From contig VBCQ01000350.1 of NCBI GenBank assembly GCA_005882155.1, forward strand, positions 1 through 18,993: 18,993 bases of DNA. Reading direction: 5' to 3'. The notes beneath the pieces were generated by a model that did no database searches, was not told the DNA's origin, and was given only the letters and a program-made list of their open reading frames with translations. This document shows, in pieces, positions 1 to 7,873 of the stretch (position 1 is the stretch's first letter; every line of letters begins with the position of its first letter). The position numbers and the translations under genes were made by a program. This DNA comes from Betaproteobacteria bacterium. GTDB taxonomy: Bacteria > Pseudomonadota > Gammaproteobacteria > Burkholderiales > Burkholderiaceae_C.

Positions 1-19
1 GTCAACGCTCCCCGCCGCC

Positions 20-991
20 ATGAACCCGCCGGTCGCGATGCTGGTGATCGCCTACAACCAACGCCAGACGATCGCCGCCGCGATCGAAGGCGCGCTGGCG
101 CAGGACTATGCGCCGCTGACGATCGTCGTGTCGGACGATGCGTCGACCGACGACAGCTTCGCCGTGATGCAGCACGCTGTCGAACGCTACACAGGCCCGC
201 ACCGCGTCGTCCTCAACCGCAATCCGCGCAACCTCGGCGTCGGCGCCCACTTGAGCCACGCGGCATCTCTGTGTCCCGAAGCCGAACTGCTGTTCGTCAC
301 GGCCGGCGACGACGTGTCGTTGCCGCAGCGCTGCCGCGTTGTCGTCGACGCCTGGCTTGCCAATGGCAAGAAGGTCGACCTGATCGCTGCGCCGCTCGAA
401 GATGTCGATGCCGGCGGGCGCGTGCATGCCGTCATCACGCCGTCGGATCTTTCTCGTTATCGCAATCTGCGCGACTGGCTCGCTGACCCGCCGCATGTGA
501 TCGGCGCGGCGCAGGCCTGGACGCGCCGCCTGCTCGAGCATTACGGTCCGCTTCCCGAGGGCGTCGTCGCCGAGGACCTGATCATGGTGTTCCGCGCCAT
601 CGGCTTGGGCGGTGCGATCACGCTCGCCGAGCCGCTGGTGCGTTATCGGCGCGGTGGGATTTCGCGCCGCGTGCGAACGCTGCACGCGAGCGACGTGGTC
701 GCGCGGGTGCTGAAGAACAACCGCCATGCCTTGGTCGAGCTGCCGCTGCTGCTCACCGACGCGCGCCGCATGGGCCAGCTCGATGCGGTCGAAGCGGTGC
801 TGACGGCGCGGCTCGAACGCGAGCGATTCATTCGCGCGTTGTTCGATGCGAAGTCGACCGTGCAGCGACTGCAGGTGGTGCTGCGCGCGTTGTCGGTCCC
901 CTGGTCGCTGCGCGCCCGCATGGCGGTCTATGCCATCTGCCCGGCGCTGCTCGCGCCGTGGTTCTGGCTCAAGCGCCGCGTCGCGCGCTAA
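20..991 (+). CDS. Glycosyltransferase family 2 (GT-A fold)
   Basis: Predicted 323-residue glycosyltransferase that moves a sugar from a nucleotide-sugar donor to a glycan or lipid acceptor, probably at the cytoplasmic membrane face. The N-terminus has the GT2 pattern: a first beta strand ending in AYNQ (residues 11-14), SDDAST at 38-43, and the metal/donor-binding acidic pair in AGDD at 95-98. VAEDL (183-187) fits the catalytic-base region. The last 20 residues are hydrophobic then basic, which suggests membrane association. The ATG at 20 places the first strand right after the start, as usual in the family, but the frame stays open to the window edge and no ribosome-binding site is visible, so a start further left is possible. 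It converges on another GT2 gene eight bases downstream. Substrate is unknown; an O-antigen, capsule or exopolysaccharide role is inference. Confidence 0.85.
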   Translation: MNPPVAMLVIAYNQRQTIAAAIEGALAQDYAPLTIVVSDDASTDDSFAVMQHAVERYTGPHRVVLNRNPRNLGVGAHLSHAASLCPEAELLFVTAGDDVSLPQRCRVVVDAWLANGKKVDLIAAPLEDVDAGGRVHAVITPSDLSRYRNLRDWLADPPHVIGAAQAWTRRLLEHYGPLPEGVVAEDLIMVFRAIGLGGAITLAEPLVRYRRGGISRRVRTLHASDVVARVLKNNRHALVELPLLLTDARRMGQLDAVEAVLTARLERERFIRALFDAKSTVQRLQVVLRALSVPWSLRARMAVYAICPALLAPWFWLKRRVAR

Positions 992-999
992 AGCACGCG

Positions 1000-1839
1000 T
1001 CAGCTGAAGCGGCGCTTCAGCGCAGCTTTGCGAAGCGCCCAGCGCAGCGCCGACGAGTTCTCCGGCTCGGCCAAGGCCTCGCCATCACACGCTTGGCCCC
1101 GACGCAGATAGAAGCGGTCGAAGGTCGACTGCGTCATGTGCCATTTGTCGAGGAACTGGCGGCCCCCGTCGTTCTTCGCGACCTTGCCGGTCGACTTGCA
1201 CTGGAAGTGATAGACCAGCGAGTCGCCGGCGCCGATGAAGTGACGGCAGCCGGCGTGCCACAGCTTCATCGAGAAGTCGTTGTCGCTGCTCATCCCCGGC
1301 GACAGCTCGGTGCTGTAGCCGCCGCACTTGAACCACCATTCGCGCTGTACCACCGTCGGCGGCCAGGTTGCGCCGGACCAGTCGGCACGCTTCAAACGCG
1401 GCGCGTCGCGCAGCAGATCAGCCTCGCAAAAGCTCGCCAACGTGTCGCCGTAGTCGCCGACGACAACGCAGCGGTTGCCGCTGTCGCGCGGCTCGATCAT
1501 CGTGCCCGACAGCATGAACAGGTCCGAGGGCAACGCTTCGATGCGATCAAGCAGCGCCTGGTCCCAGCCGGGCAGGCAGTACATGTCGTCGTTCAGGTAG
1601 ACGATGTAGTCCTGCTGCGCCAGCATCGCCGCCTCATTGACCGCGTAGCAGATGCCTACATTCGACGGCGTGAACGTCACGTCGAGATTCGATTGCTGGA
1701 CCCACTCACGCGTGCCGTCGCTGCCGTCGTTGACGTGCACGATCACCTGGTGCGCATGCGCCGAGTTCTTGCGGATGCTGTCGACGCAGAGGCGCAAGTA
1801 GTCGAGGTTGTTCCAGCTCGGGATGAGGATGGAGAACAT
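1000..1839 (-). CDS. Glycosyltransferase family 2, last gene after rng
   Basis: A 279-residue GT2 enzyme. The start is set at the ATG at 1839 because the protein then opens with FSILIPSWNN, the first strand of the GT-A fold; the open frame continues upstream only as antisense-like low-complexity sequence inside rng. Visible motifs are VNDGSDGT (residues 36-43), the donor/metal-binding NDDM (83-86), and SSDNDFS (184-190), which fits the catalytic-base region. It begins 14 bases after the rng stop on the same strand, so it is probably co-transcribed with the housekeeping block although functionally unrelated. The other glycosyltransferase converges on it, which suggests both belong to one glycan locus. 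Donor and acceptor cannot be told from sequence. Confidence 0.85.
   Translation of the reverse strand: MFSILIPSWNNLDYLRLCVDSIRKNSAHAHQVIVHVNDGSDGTREWVQQSNLDVTFTPSNVGICYAVNEAAMLAQQDYIVYLNDDMYCLPGWDQALLDRIEALPSDLFMLSGTMIEPRDSGNRCVVVGDYGDTLASFCEADLLRDAPRLKRADWSGATWPPTVVQREWWFKCGGYSTELSPGMSSDNDFSMKLWHAGCRHFIGAGDSLVYHFQCKSTGKVAKNDGGRQFLDKWHMTQSTFDRFYLRRGQACDGEALAEPENSSALRWALRKAALKRRFS
1003..1021. terminator. Inverted repeat between convergent glycosyltransferase genes
   Basis: A perfect 8-bp inverted repeat (GCTGAAGC, loop GGC, GCTTCAGC) lies in the last codons of the minus-strand glycosyltransferase, beside its stop codon and 11 bases past the end of the converging plus-strand gene. The position suits a bidirectional terminator. 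Neither side has a clear T-tract, so it may not terminate by itself. Confidence 0.3.
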
Positions 1840-1853
1840 CGGTGTGCCCGGCC

Positions 1854-3338
1854 TCACATCAGCACGATGTCGTAAGCCTCGGACGACCCGGTCGCCTCGG
1901 CCTGCAGCGAGATCGGCTTGCCGATGAAGTCCGAAAGTCCGGCCAGATGCTGGCTCTCCTCGTCGAGCAGCATCTCGACGACGGCGGCCGATGCGATGAC
2001 GCGGAACTCCTTCGGGTTGAACTGGCGCGCCTCGCGCAGGATCTCGCGCAGGATGTCGTAGCAGACGGTGCGCGGCGTCTTCACTTGGCCCTTGCCTTGG
2101 CAAGTCGGGCACGGCTCGCACAGCATGTGGGCGAGCGACTCGCGAGTGCGCTTGCGCGTCATCTCGACCAGGCCCAGCTGCGTGAAGCCGCTCACGGTGA
2201 TCTTGGTGCGGTCGCGCGCCAGCTGCTTGCGGAACTCGGCAAGCACCGCGGCCTGATGCTCTTCGCGCGCCATGTCGATGAAGTCGATGATGATGATGCC
2301 GCCGAGGTTGCGCAGCCGCAGCTGCCGCGCGATCGCCAGCGCGGCCTCGAGGTTGGTCTTGAAGATCGTGTCGTCGAAGTTACGTGCACCGACATAGCCG
2401 CCGGTGTTCACATCGACCGTCGTCAACGCCTCGGTCTGGTCGATGATGAGGTAGCCGCCCGACTTCAAGTCCACTCGCCGTGCCAGCGCGCGCGTGATCT
2501 CCTCGTCGATGTTGTAGAGGTCGAAGATCGGCCGCTCGCCTTTGTAGAGCTCGAGCTTGCGGACCGAGGTCGGCGTGAACTGCTCGCCGAAGGCCTTCAG
2601 CGCCTCGTACTGAATGTGCGAATCGATGCGAACCGATTGCGTCTCGTCGTGCGCAAGGTCGCGCAGCACGCGCTCGACGAGGCTCAGGTCCAGGTGCAGC
2701 AGCGTGCCGGCCGGCGACTTGAAGCTGCGCTCGCGGATCGCGCGCCAGGTCTTGCGCAAGTAGGCGATGTCGTCGGCCAGCTCGGCATCGGTCGCCTCTT
2801 CGGCGTTGGTGCGCAGGATGAAGCCGCCTCCGCCGCCGTCTTCGCTCGTGCCCACCAGCGCCGTCATGCGCGCGCGCAACTGCTCGCGCAGCTCGGGCGA
2901 TCCAATCTTTTGCGAGATGCCGATGTGCTCGTCTTGCGGCAGGAACACGAGCAACCGCCCCGCGATGCTGATCTGCGTCGACAGCCGCGCGCCCTTGGTG
3001 CCGATCGGGTCCTTGATCACCTGCACCGTCAGCGTCTGACCTTCAAACACGAGGCGCTCGATCGGCGGCGGCGGCACCGCGCCCGGGCCATGGTCCCCAC
3101 GCGCGGTGCCGCCGTTCACATGCACGTCGGCCACATGCAGGAACGCGGCGCGCTCGAGGCCGATGTCGATGAACGCAGACTGCATGCCGGGCAGCACGCG
3201 GGCGACGCGTCCGGCGTAGATGTTGCCGACCAGCCCGCGCTCCAGCGTGCGTTCGACATGGAGCTCTTGCACCGCGCCGTTCTCGATCACGGCGACGCGC
3301 GTTTCCTGCGGAGTCCAGTTGATGAGGATGTCTTGCAT
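1854..3338 (-). CDS. rng: Ribonuclease G
   Basis: A 494-residue RNase E/G-family endoribonuclease, close to E. coli RNase G (489 residues); that enzyme processes the 5' end of 16S rRNA and degrades some mRNAs. The start MQDILINWTPQETRVAV is the family's canonical N-terminus. An S1 RNA-binding domain spans about 36-128, with a glycine/proline-rich insertion at 77-93. The catalytic magnesium-binding aspartates are D309 (in TTVDVNTG) and D352 (in IDFIDM). The zinc-link cysteines are C410 and C413 in CPTC. There is no long disordered C-terminal scaffold as in RNase E, which supports the G assignment. It follows maf by 23 bases, as in the maf-rng pairing of many proteobacteria. No strong ribosome-binding site precedes the ATG. 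Confidence 0.96.
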   Translation of the reverse strand: MQDILINWTPQETRVAVIENGAVQELHVERTLERGLVGNIYAGRVARVLPGMQSAFIDIGLERAAFLHVADVHVNGGTARGDHGPGAVPPPPIERLVFEGQTLTVQVIKDPIGTKGARLSTQISIAGRLLVFLPQDEHIGISQKIGSPELREQLRARMTALVGTSEDGGGGGFILRTNAEEATDAELADDIAYLRKTWRAIRERSFKSPAGTLLHLDLSLVERVLRDLAHDETQSVRIDSHIQYEALKAFGEQFTPTSVRKLELYKGERPIFDLYNIDEEITRALARRVDLKSGGYLIIDQTEALTTVDVNTGGYVGARNFDDTIFKTNLEAALAIARQLRLRNLGGIIIIDFIDMAREEHQAAVLAEFRKQLARDRTKITVSGFTQLGLVEMTRKRTRESLAHMLCEPCPTCQGKGQVKTPRTVCYDILREILREARQFNPKEFRVIASAAVVEMLLDEESQHLAGLSDFIGKPISLQAEATGSSEAYDIVLM

Positions 3339-3361
3339 GGACGGGGTGTTCTGTGTCGCGC

Positions 3362-3973
3362 TCAGAAGCGAACGCGTGCCTGTCTCAGCAGTTGTGCCGT
3401 CTCGTACAGAGGCAAACCCATGATACCGGAGTAGCTGCCTTCGATGCGGCTGATCCAGGCCGCGGCGGCACTCTGAATCGCATAGGCGCCGGCCTTTCCG
3501 AAGGGCTCGCCGCTCGCGATGTAGTCGTCGATCTGCCGCTGCGTCAGCGGCGCGAAATGGACACGCGAGACGCTGACGGCGACGTCTTCCTTGCGACCCC
3601 AAGCGAGGGCCACTGCGGTGATGACGCGATGGGTGTGGCCGGACAGGTGCGTCAACGTGGCGCGCGCATCGTCGGCATCGATCGGTTTACCGAGCAGGCG
3701 ACGGCCGAGCGAGACGGTGGTGTCGGAACAGAGGATGGGCGCTGGACTGAGCTTGCGTGACTTCAAACGCTCGCGCGCGGCGTGCAGCTTGGCCAGCGTC
3801 ACGCGCTCGACGTAGTGGATCGGCAGCTCACCGCTGCGCTCGGCCTCCAGGGCTTCAGCGTCTTCATCGTCACCGGCCAACAAGAGCTCGTGGCGCACGC
3901 CGAGCTGTGTCAACAGCTGGCTGCGGCGCGGGCTTTGCGAGGCGAGGTAGATGAAGTCGTGCATCGGCGTCAT
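3362..3973 (-). CDS. maf: Maf-family nucleoside triphosphate pyrophosphatase, YhdE-like
   Basis: A 203-residue Maf/HAM1-superfamily hydrolase that cleaves non-canonical or surplus nucleoside triphosphates to monophosphate and pyrophosphate. It shows the signature SQSPRR (residues 12-17), the catalytic aspartate D84 in SDTT, KP at 96-97, and the GKAGAYAIQ segment (159-167). Linkage to rng favours the YhdE subfamily (dTTP/UTP pyrophosphatase) over the YceF subfamily (7-methyl-GTP); this is inferred from context and motif style. The ATG at 3973 shares one base with the rlmH stop codon (TGATG), which implies translational coupling. A second ATG nine bases later (3964) is an alternative start that leaves the signature intact. 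Confidence 0.93.
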   Translation of the reverse strand: MTPMHDFIYLASQSPRRSQLLTQLGVRHELLLAGDDEDAEALEAERSGELPIHYVERVTLAKLHAARERLKSRKLSPAPILCSDTTVSLGRRLLGKPIDADDARATLTHLSGHTHRVITAVALAWGRKEDVAVSVSRVHFAPLTQRQIDDYIASGEPFGKAGAYAIQSAAAAWISRIEGSYSGIMGLPLYETAQLLRQARVRF

Positions 3974-4440
3974 CACTCGCGGTGGTACGGATGATTCACC
4001 ATCACCGTCCACGCGCGGTACAGCGCTTCGGCGAGCAGCACGCGAACGAAGGCGTGCGGCAATGTGAGGTCCGACAGGCGCCAGGTCTCGTCGGCGGTCG
4101 ACTTCAGATTCGCATCGAGCCCGTCGGGGCCGCCAATCAGCAAAGCGACATCGCGGCCGTCGTCCATCCACGCTTTCATTCGTGCCGCGAGTTGCAGTGT
4201 GGTCAGGCGTGTGCCGTGCTCATCGAGCACGATGCGGCGCGCGCCCTTGGGGATGCTCGCAACGAGCCGCGACGCTTCGGCCGCCATCAACTGCTCGGCC
4301 GTCTTCGAGCCGCGCGGCTCGGCCTTCACCGCCTTGAGCTCGAGCCGCAGCTCGGGTGGAAAGCGCTTGGCAAAGTCGTCGTAAGCGGTCTGCGCCCAGC
4401 CGGGCTGGCGCTGGCCGACTGCGACGAGCAGCAGCTTCAC
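3973..4440 (-). CDS. rlmH: 23S rRNA (pseudouridine1915-N3)-methyltransferase RlmH
   Basis: A SPOUT-class methyltransferase that methylates N3 of pseudouridine 1915 in helix 69 of 23S rRNA using S-adenosylmethionine. From the GTG at 4440 the protein is 155 residues, the same length as E. coli RlmH, and opens with the expected KLLLVAVG. The cofactor-binding loop IGGPDG is at 102-107, and the C-terminal trefoil-knot region ends in NHPYHRE, a highly conserved family terminus. The GTG overlaps the rsfS stop codon as GTGA, so translation is probably coupled to rsfS. A longer in-frame ATG extension exists but only reads across the rsfS tail, so GTG is preferred. RsfS and RlmH both act on the large ribosomal subunit and are commonly adjacent. 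Confidence 0.95.
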   Translation of the reverse strand: MKLLLVAVGQRQPGWAQTAYDDFAKRFPPELRLELKAVKAEPRGSKTAEQLMAAEASRLVASIPKGARRIVLDEHGTRLTTLQLAARMKAWMDDGRDVALLIGGPDGLDANLKSTADETWRLSDLTLPHAFVRVLLAEALYRAWTVMVNHPYHRE

Positions 4441-4985
4441 GCGCGACGCGTGGTCTTCTTCGCCGGCGCCTTCTTCGCCGCGCTCTTCACGCCGACGGTC
4501 CGCGTGACGCCGGGTCTCGCCGCAGCTTTCTTCGCAACGGCTTTCTTTGCCGGAACCTTCTTCGCAGGAGCCTTCTTCGCCACCGCCTTCTTTGCCGGCG
4601 CAGCCTTCGTCGGTGCCGCCTTTACCAGCTTCACCGGCTTGGCGTCGATCTTCATCTTGACCGGCTTGTCGCCCCAGATCTCTTCGAGGTGGTAGTAGTC
4701 GCGGATCGCCGGCTGCATCACATGCACGACCGCTGCGCCGCAGTCGACGATGATCCATTCGCCGTTGTCTTCGCCTTCGGTGCGCATGACGCCGAAGCCT
4801 TTGTGCTTGACCGCATCGCGCACGCTGGAGGCCAGCGCCTTGGTCTGCCGGTTGCTCGTGCCCGACGCGATGATTACGCGCTCGAACAAAGGCGACAGAT
4901 GCTCGGTGTTGAAAACGGCGATGTTCTGGCCCTTCACATCTTCCAGACCATCGACGATGGCGCGTTGCAGTTTACGAATGTCCAT
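4437..4985 (-). CDS. rsfS: Ribosome silencing factor RsfS with a basic lysine/alanine tail
   Basis: A 182-residue RsfS/Iojap-family protein. RsfS binds L14 (uL14) on the 50S subunit and blocks joining with 30S, lowering translation in starvation. The core (about 1-106) has SGTSNRQ (41-47), WIIVDCG (77-83) and YYHLEEIWGD (97-106). E. coli RsfS is only about 105 residues. Here an extension of some 75 residues is made of repeated AKKA, APAKK and AKKV units plus a basic TRTVGVKSAAKK stretch, resembling histone-H1-like bacterial tails. The extension is disordered and strongly positive, so RNA or DNA contact is a plausible inference. The ATG abuts the nadD stop (TGA-ATG), and the stop overlaps the rlmH GTG. 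Confidence 0.95.
   Translation of the reverse strand: MDIRKLQRAIVDGLEDVKGQNIAVFNTEHLSPLFERVIIASGTSNRQTKALASSVRDAVKHKGFGVMRTEGEDNGEWIIVDCGAAVVHVMQPAIRDYYHLEEIWGDKPVKMKIDAKPVKLVKAAPTKAAPAKKAVAKKAPAKKVPAKKAVAKKAAARPGVTRTVGVKSAAKKAPAKKTTRRA
4525..4599 (-). repeat. Tandem 15-bp repeat coding the RsfS basic tail
   Basis: Five consecutive degenerate 15-bp units (plus-strand pattern close to GCCTTCTTCGCCGGC) encode five-residue blocks of the AKKAP/AKKAV type. Two further similar units lie at about 4452-4484. The period is a multiple of three, so unit gain or loss would change tail length without breaking the frame. Confidence 0.8.
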
Positions 4986-5591
4986 TCAGCTCCCGGGTGG
5001 CCCACTGTAGAGGTGGTGTTGGTCAATATAGCGTGCGACGGCGGCAGGCACCAGATCGTCGACGCCCTGCCCGGCCGCGATGCGCTGTCGCAGCTCGGTC
5101 GACGAGACGTCCATCATCGGCAACGCCACTTCGACATGCGGCACACGTGCAAGCTCGGCGTTCACCGGCGCGTGCGCACCGGGCCGGTTCGCGACCGCGA
5201 GCGTCACGAGACGCAGCAACTCTTGCCAGCCATGCCAGGTGTGCAGGCTGGCGTACTGGTCCTGACCGACGATCAGAAACCATTGCGCGCCGGATTCGGC
5301 GGCTTGCAATTCGCGGACCGTGTCGAGCATGTAGCTCGGTCCGCTGCGTTCGAGCTCGCAGCGCTCGAGCTTGAAGCGCGGCTCGCCTTGGATCGCGAGC
5401 GCAACCATCGCTTCGCGCTGCGATGCGGGTGTGATCTCGCGATCCTTCTTTTGCCACGGCCGGCCTGCCGGAATCCAGCGCAATTCGTCGAGCTGCATGC
5501 GGTCGAGCGCGAGGCGCGCGAGCGCGACATGCGCGTTGTGCACCGGATCGAAACTGCCGCCGAAAAGGCCGATGCGCTTCGCCGGCTTCAC
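4986..5591 (-). CDS. nadD: Nicotinate-nucleotide adenylyltransferase
   Basis: A 201-residue enzyme converting nicotinate mononucleotide and ATP to deamido-NAD, the step before NAD synthetase. The nucleotidyltransferase signature GSFDPVHNAH is at 12-21, with the ATP-binding histidines H18 and H21. The C-terminal VSSTELR (162-168) matches the family's ISSTxIR motif. I place the start at GTG 5591, which gives MKPAKRIGLFGGSFDP; no ATG lies nearby, and the longer frame upstream runs antisense-like through hemF. GTG overlaps the hemF stop as GTGA. The nadD-rsfS-rlmH order is widely conserved, and the nadD stop directly abuts the rsfS ATG. Confidence 0.95.
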   Translation of the reverse strand: MKPAKRIGLFGGSFDPVHNAHVALARLALDRMQLDELRWIPAGRPWQKKDREITPASQREAMVALAIQGEPRFKLERCELERSGPSYMLDTVRELQAAESGAQWFLIVGQDQYASLHTWHGWQELLRLVTLAVANRPGAHAPVNAELARVPHVEVALPMMDVSSTELRQRIAAGQGVDDLVPAAVARYIDQHHLYSGPPGS

Positions 5592-6502
5592 TCGGCTGCC
5601 CAGTCGCGCGGACGCAAAAAGTCGGTGTACAGACGCGCCTCCGGCGTGCCCGGCTCGGGTGCCCAGTTGTAGCGCCACTTCACGATCGGCGGCATCGACA
5701 TCAGGATCGCTTCGGTGCGCCCGCCCGACTGCAGGCCGAACAAGGTGCCGCGGTCGAACACCAAATTGAACTCGACGTAGCGGCCGCGCCGATAAGCCTG
5801 AAAGTCGCGCTCGCGCTCGCCGTACGGGTGGTCGCGGCGGCGTCGCACGATCGGCAGGTAGGCGTCGAGAAACGCATCGCCGACCGCGCGCGTCATCGCG
5901 AAGCTGGCGTCGAAGCCGAGCTCGGAAAAATCGTCGAAGAACACGCCGCCGATCCCGCGCGGCTCGTTGCGGTGCTTGAGGAAAAAGTATTCGTCGCACC
6001 AGCGCTTGAAGCGCGGGTACTTGTCATTGCCGAAGGGCGCGAGCGCATCGCGGTTGATGCTGTGGAAATGTTGCGCGTCGTCTTCGAACCCATAGTAGGG
6101 CGTGAGGTCCATACCGCCGCCGAACCAAGTGACCGCATCGCGCCCGGGGGGCAGCGCCGCGAGCATTCGCACGTTCATGTGCACGGTCGGCACATACGGG
6201 TTGCGCGGGTGGAACACCAGCGACACGCCCATCGCCTCGAACGGCGCACCGGCAAGCTCGGGCCGGTGCTGCGTCGCCGATGGCGGCAGGGTCTGGCCTT
6301 TCACATGCGAGAAGCTGCAGCCGCCGCGCTCGAGCAAGTCGCTGTCTTCGAGCAATCGCGACAAGCCGTCGCCTTCGAGCTTGCCACCAGGCTCGCGCTG
6401 CCATGCGTCGGAGATGAATGGCGCGCCGTCTTCGGCCTCCATCGCGGTGACGATGCGCGATTGGAGGTCGAGCAGATAGGTGCGAACAGCCGTTGTATCC
6501 AT
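5588..6502 (-). CDS. hemF: Oxygen-dependent coproporphyrinogen III oxidase
   Basis: A 304-residue aerobic haem-biosynthesis enzyme (E. coli HemF is 299) that oxidatively decarboxylates coproporphyrinogen III to protoporphyrinogen IX in the cytoplasm using O2. Conserved blocks run the full length: FSHVKGQTLPPSAT (64-77), NPYVPTVHMNVR (101-112) with the conserved H108, FGGGMDLTPYY (127-137), YFFLKHRNEPRG (172-183) and GRYVEFNLVFDRGT (240-253), ending in GGRTEAILMSMPP (260-272). Its presence implies oxygen-dependent haem synthesis. The first gene after a 90-bp AT-richer gap, it probably has its own promoter and leads the hemF-nadD-rsfS-rlmH-maf-rng run. Confidence 0.97.
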   Translation of the reverse strand: MDTTAVRTYLLDLQSRIVTAMEAEDGAPFISDAWQREPGGKLEGDGLSRLLEDSDLLERGGCSFSHVKGQTLPPSATQHRPELAGAPFEAMGVSLVFHPRNPYVPTVHMNVRMLAALPPGRDAVTWFGGGMDLTPYYGFEDDAQHFHSINRDALAPFGNDKYPRFKRWCDEYFFLKHRNEPRGIGGVFFDDFSELGFDASFAMTRAVGDAFLDAYLPIVRRRRDHPYGERERDFQAYRRGRYVEFNLVFDRGTLFGLQSGGRTEAILMSMPPIVKWRYNWAPEPGTPEARLYTDFLRPRDWAAE

Positions 6503-6592
6503 CAGCTATCAGCAGTCACAACACCATTCGCACCGACAAGAAAAACTCGCTTGGCCCGAACAAGACAGTGAGTGCAAGGAAATCCACAACGC
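6503..6592 (-). promoter_or_regulatory. AT-richer spacer upstream of hemF
   Basis: This 90-bp gap between purD and hemF is visibly poorer in G+C than its surroundings. On the coding (minus) strand it contains a five-T run and several TTG-type hexamers (TTGCAC, TTGTCG), but no -35/-10 pair with good spacing stands out and no strong ribosome-binding site precedes the hemF ATG. It probably holds the hemF promoter, the purD transcript end, or both. Confidence 0.4.
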
Positions 6593-7873
6593 TCAACGCT
6601 TGATCGCCCGATGTCCGATGTCGCGCCTGAACTGCGCGCCGTCGAAGTGGATGCCATCGAGGACTTCATACGCACGATGCTGCGCCTGCTTGACCGAGTC
6701 GCCGAGCGCGGTCACGCACAGCACTCGCCCGCCCGAAGTGCGCAGCTCCTTGCCGATGAGCGTGGTGCCGGCATGGAATACCACCGCGTCGGCACTCTCG
6801 GGCGGAATGCCGCCGATCAAATCGCCCTTGCGCGGGGCTAGCGGATAGCCCTCTGCCGCCATCACGACACCGAGCGCGATGCGGCGGTCCCATTCGAGGT
6901 CGATCTGGTCGAGCGTGCCTTCGGTTGCATGCATCAGCACGTCGAACAGATCGCTCTTCAGCCGCATCATGATCGGCTGCGTCTCGGGGTCGCCGAGGCG
7001 GCAGTTGAACTCGACCGTGCGCGCCTTGCCTTGCGCATCGATCATTAGGCCGGCGTAGAGAAAGCCGGTGAACGGCACGTCGTCTTTCGCCATGCCGTGA
7101 ACGGTCGGCAGGATGATCTCGTGCATCACTTTCGCGTGCACATTGGGCGTGACGACCGGTGCCGGCGAGTAGGCGCCCATGCCGCCGGTGTTTGGGCCTT
7201 CGTCGTGGTCGAGCAAGCGCTTGTGGTCCTGGCTCGTCGCGAGCGACAGCACGTTCTTACCGTCGCACAGCACGATGAAACTCGCTTCCTCGCCGTCGAG
7301 AAACTCCTCGATGACGACGCGCGCGCCGCCTTCGTTGTGCTGCACGCCGAGCTTGTTGCCCTGAAGCATCCAGTCGATCGCCTCGTGCGCCTGCGCGAGC
7401 GTCGTCGCGACGACCACGCCCTTGCCGGCGGCCAGCCCGTCGGCCTTGATGACGATCGGCGCGCCGCGCTCGTCGACATAAGCATGCGCGGCCCTCGCGT
7501 CGATGAAGGTCTCGTACGCCGCGGTGGGAATCTTGTGCCTCTGCATGAATTCCTTGGCGAAGGCCTTCGAGCTTTCGAGCTGCGCCGCGGCCTTTGTCGG
7601 CCCGAAAATGCGCAGCCCGCGCTCGCGGAACACGTCGACGACGCCGGCTGCGAGCGGTGTCTCGGGCCCGACGACCGTCAACGCGATCTTTTCTTTCTGC
7701 ACGAAGTCGGCGAGTGCCTGGAAGTCGGTGATCGCGAGGTTGTGCAATCGCGGGTCGCTGCCGGTGCCGCCATTGCCCGGCGCGACATACACCGTCTGCA
7801 CCTTCGCCGACTGCACGAGCTTCCACGCCAGCGCATGCTCCCGGCCTCCTGAGCCGATCACGAGAACCTTCAT
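6593..7873 (-). CDS. purD: Phosphoribosylamine-glycine ligase (GAR synthetase)
   Basis: A 426-residue ATP-grasp ligase (E. coli PurD is 429) joining 5-phosphoribosylamine and glycine with ATP to give GAR, the second step of purine synthesis. The N-domain opens with MKVLVIGSGGREHALAW, the standard PurD start. The ATP-grasp core shows IKADGLAAGKGV (142-153), GPNTGGMGAYSPAP (226-239) and EFNCRLGDPETQ (288-299), which bind ATP/Mg and substrate. The ATG at 7873 overlaps the yebC stop as ATGA, so it is likely co-translated with yebC. The frame extends further upstream only through yebC coding sequence. Confidence 0.97.
   Translation of the reverse strand: MKVLVIGSGGREHALAWKLVQSAKVQTVYVAPGNGGTGSDPRLHNLAITDFQALADFVQKEKIALTVVGPETPLAAGVVDVFRERGLRIFGPTKAAAQLESSKAFAKEFMQRHKIPTAAYETFIDARAAHAYVDERGAPIVIKADGLAAGKGVVVATTLAQAHEAIDWMLQGNKLGVQHNEGGARVVIEEFLDGEEASFIVLCDGKNVLSLATSQDHKRLLDHDEGPNTGGMGAYSPAPVVTPNVHAKVMHEIILPTVHGMAKDDVPFTGFLYAGLMIDAQGKARTVEFNCRLGDPETQPIMMRLKSDLFDVLMHATEGTLDQIDLEWDRRIALGVVMAAEGYPLAPRKGDLIGGIPPESADAVVFHAGTTLIGKELRTSGGRVLCVTALGDSVKQAQHRAYEVLDGIHFDGAQFRRDIGHRAIKR

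Noticed and set aside
958..1875. Plus-strand open frame of 305 codons
   Set aside because: Antisense to the glycosyltransferase, whose GT2 motifs are clear; composition is that of a shadow frame.
1842..3434. Long plus-strand open frame (530 codons) opposite rng
   Set aside because: It is antisense to a full-length, motif-complete RNase G; its translation is rich in Arg, Val, Asp and Gln with no family pattern, a normal by-product of high-GC codon use.
4356..5672. Plus-strand open frame of 438 codons across rsfS and nadD
   Set aside because: Antisense to two genes with conserved motifs; the arginine/leucine-rich start is the complement of the lysine/alanine repeats.
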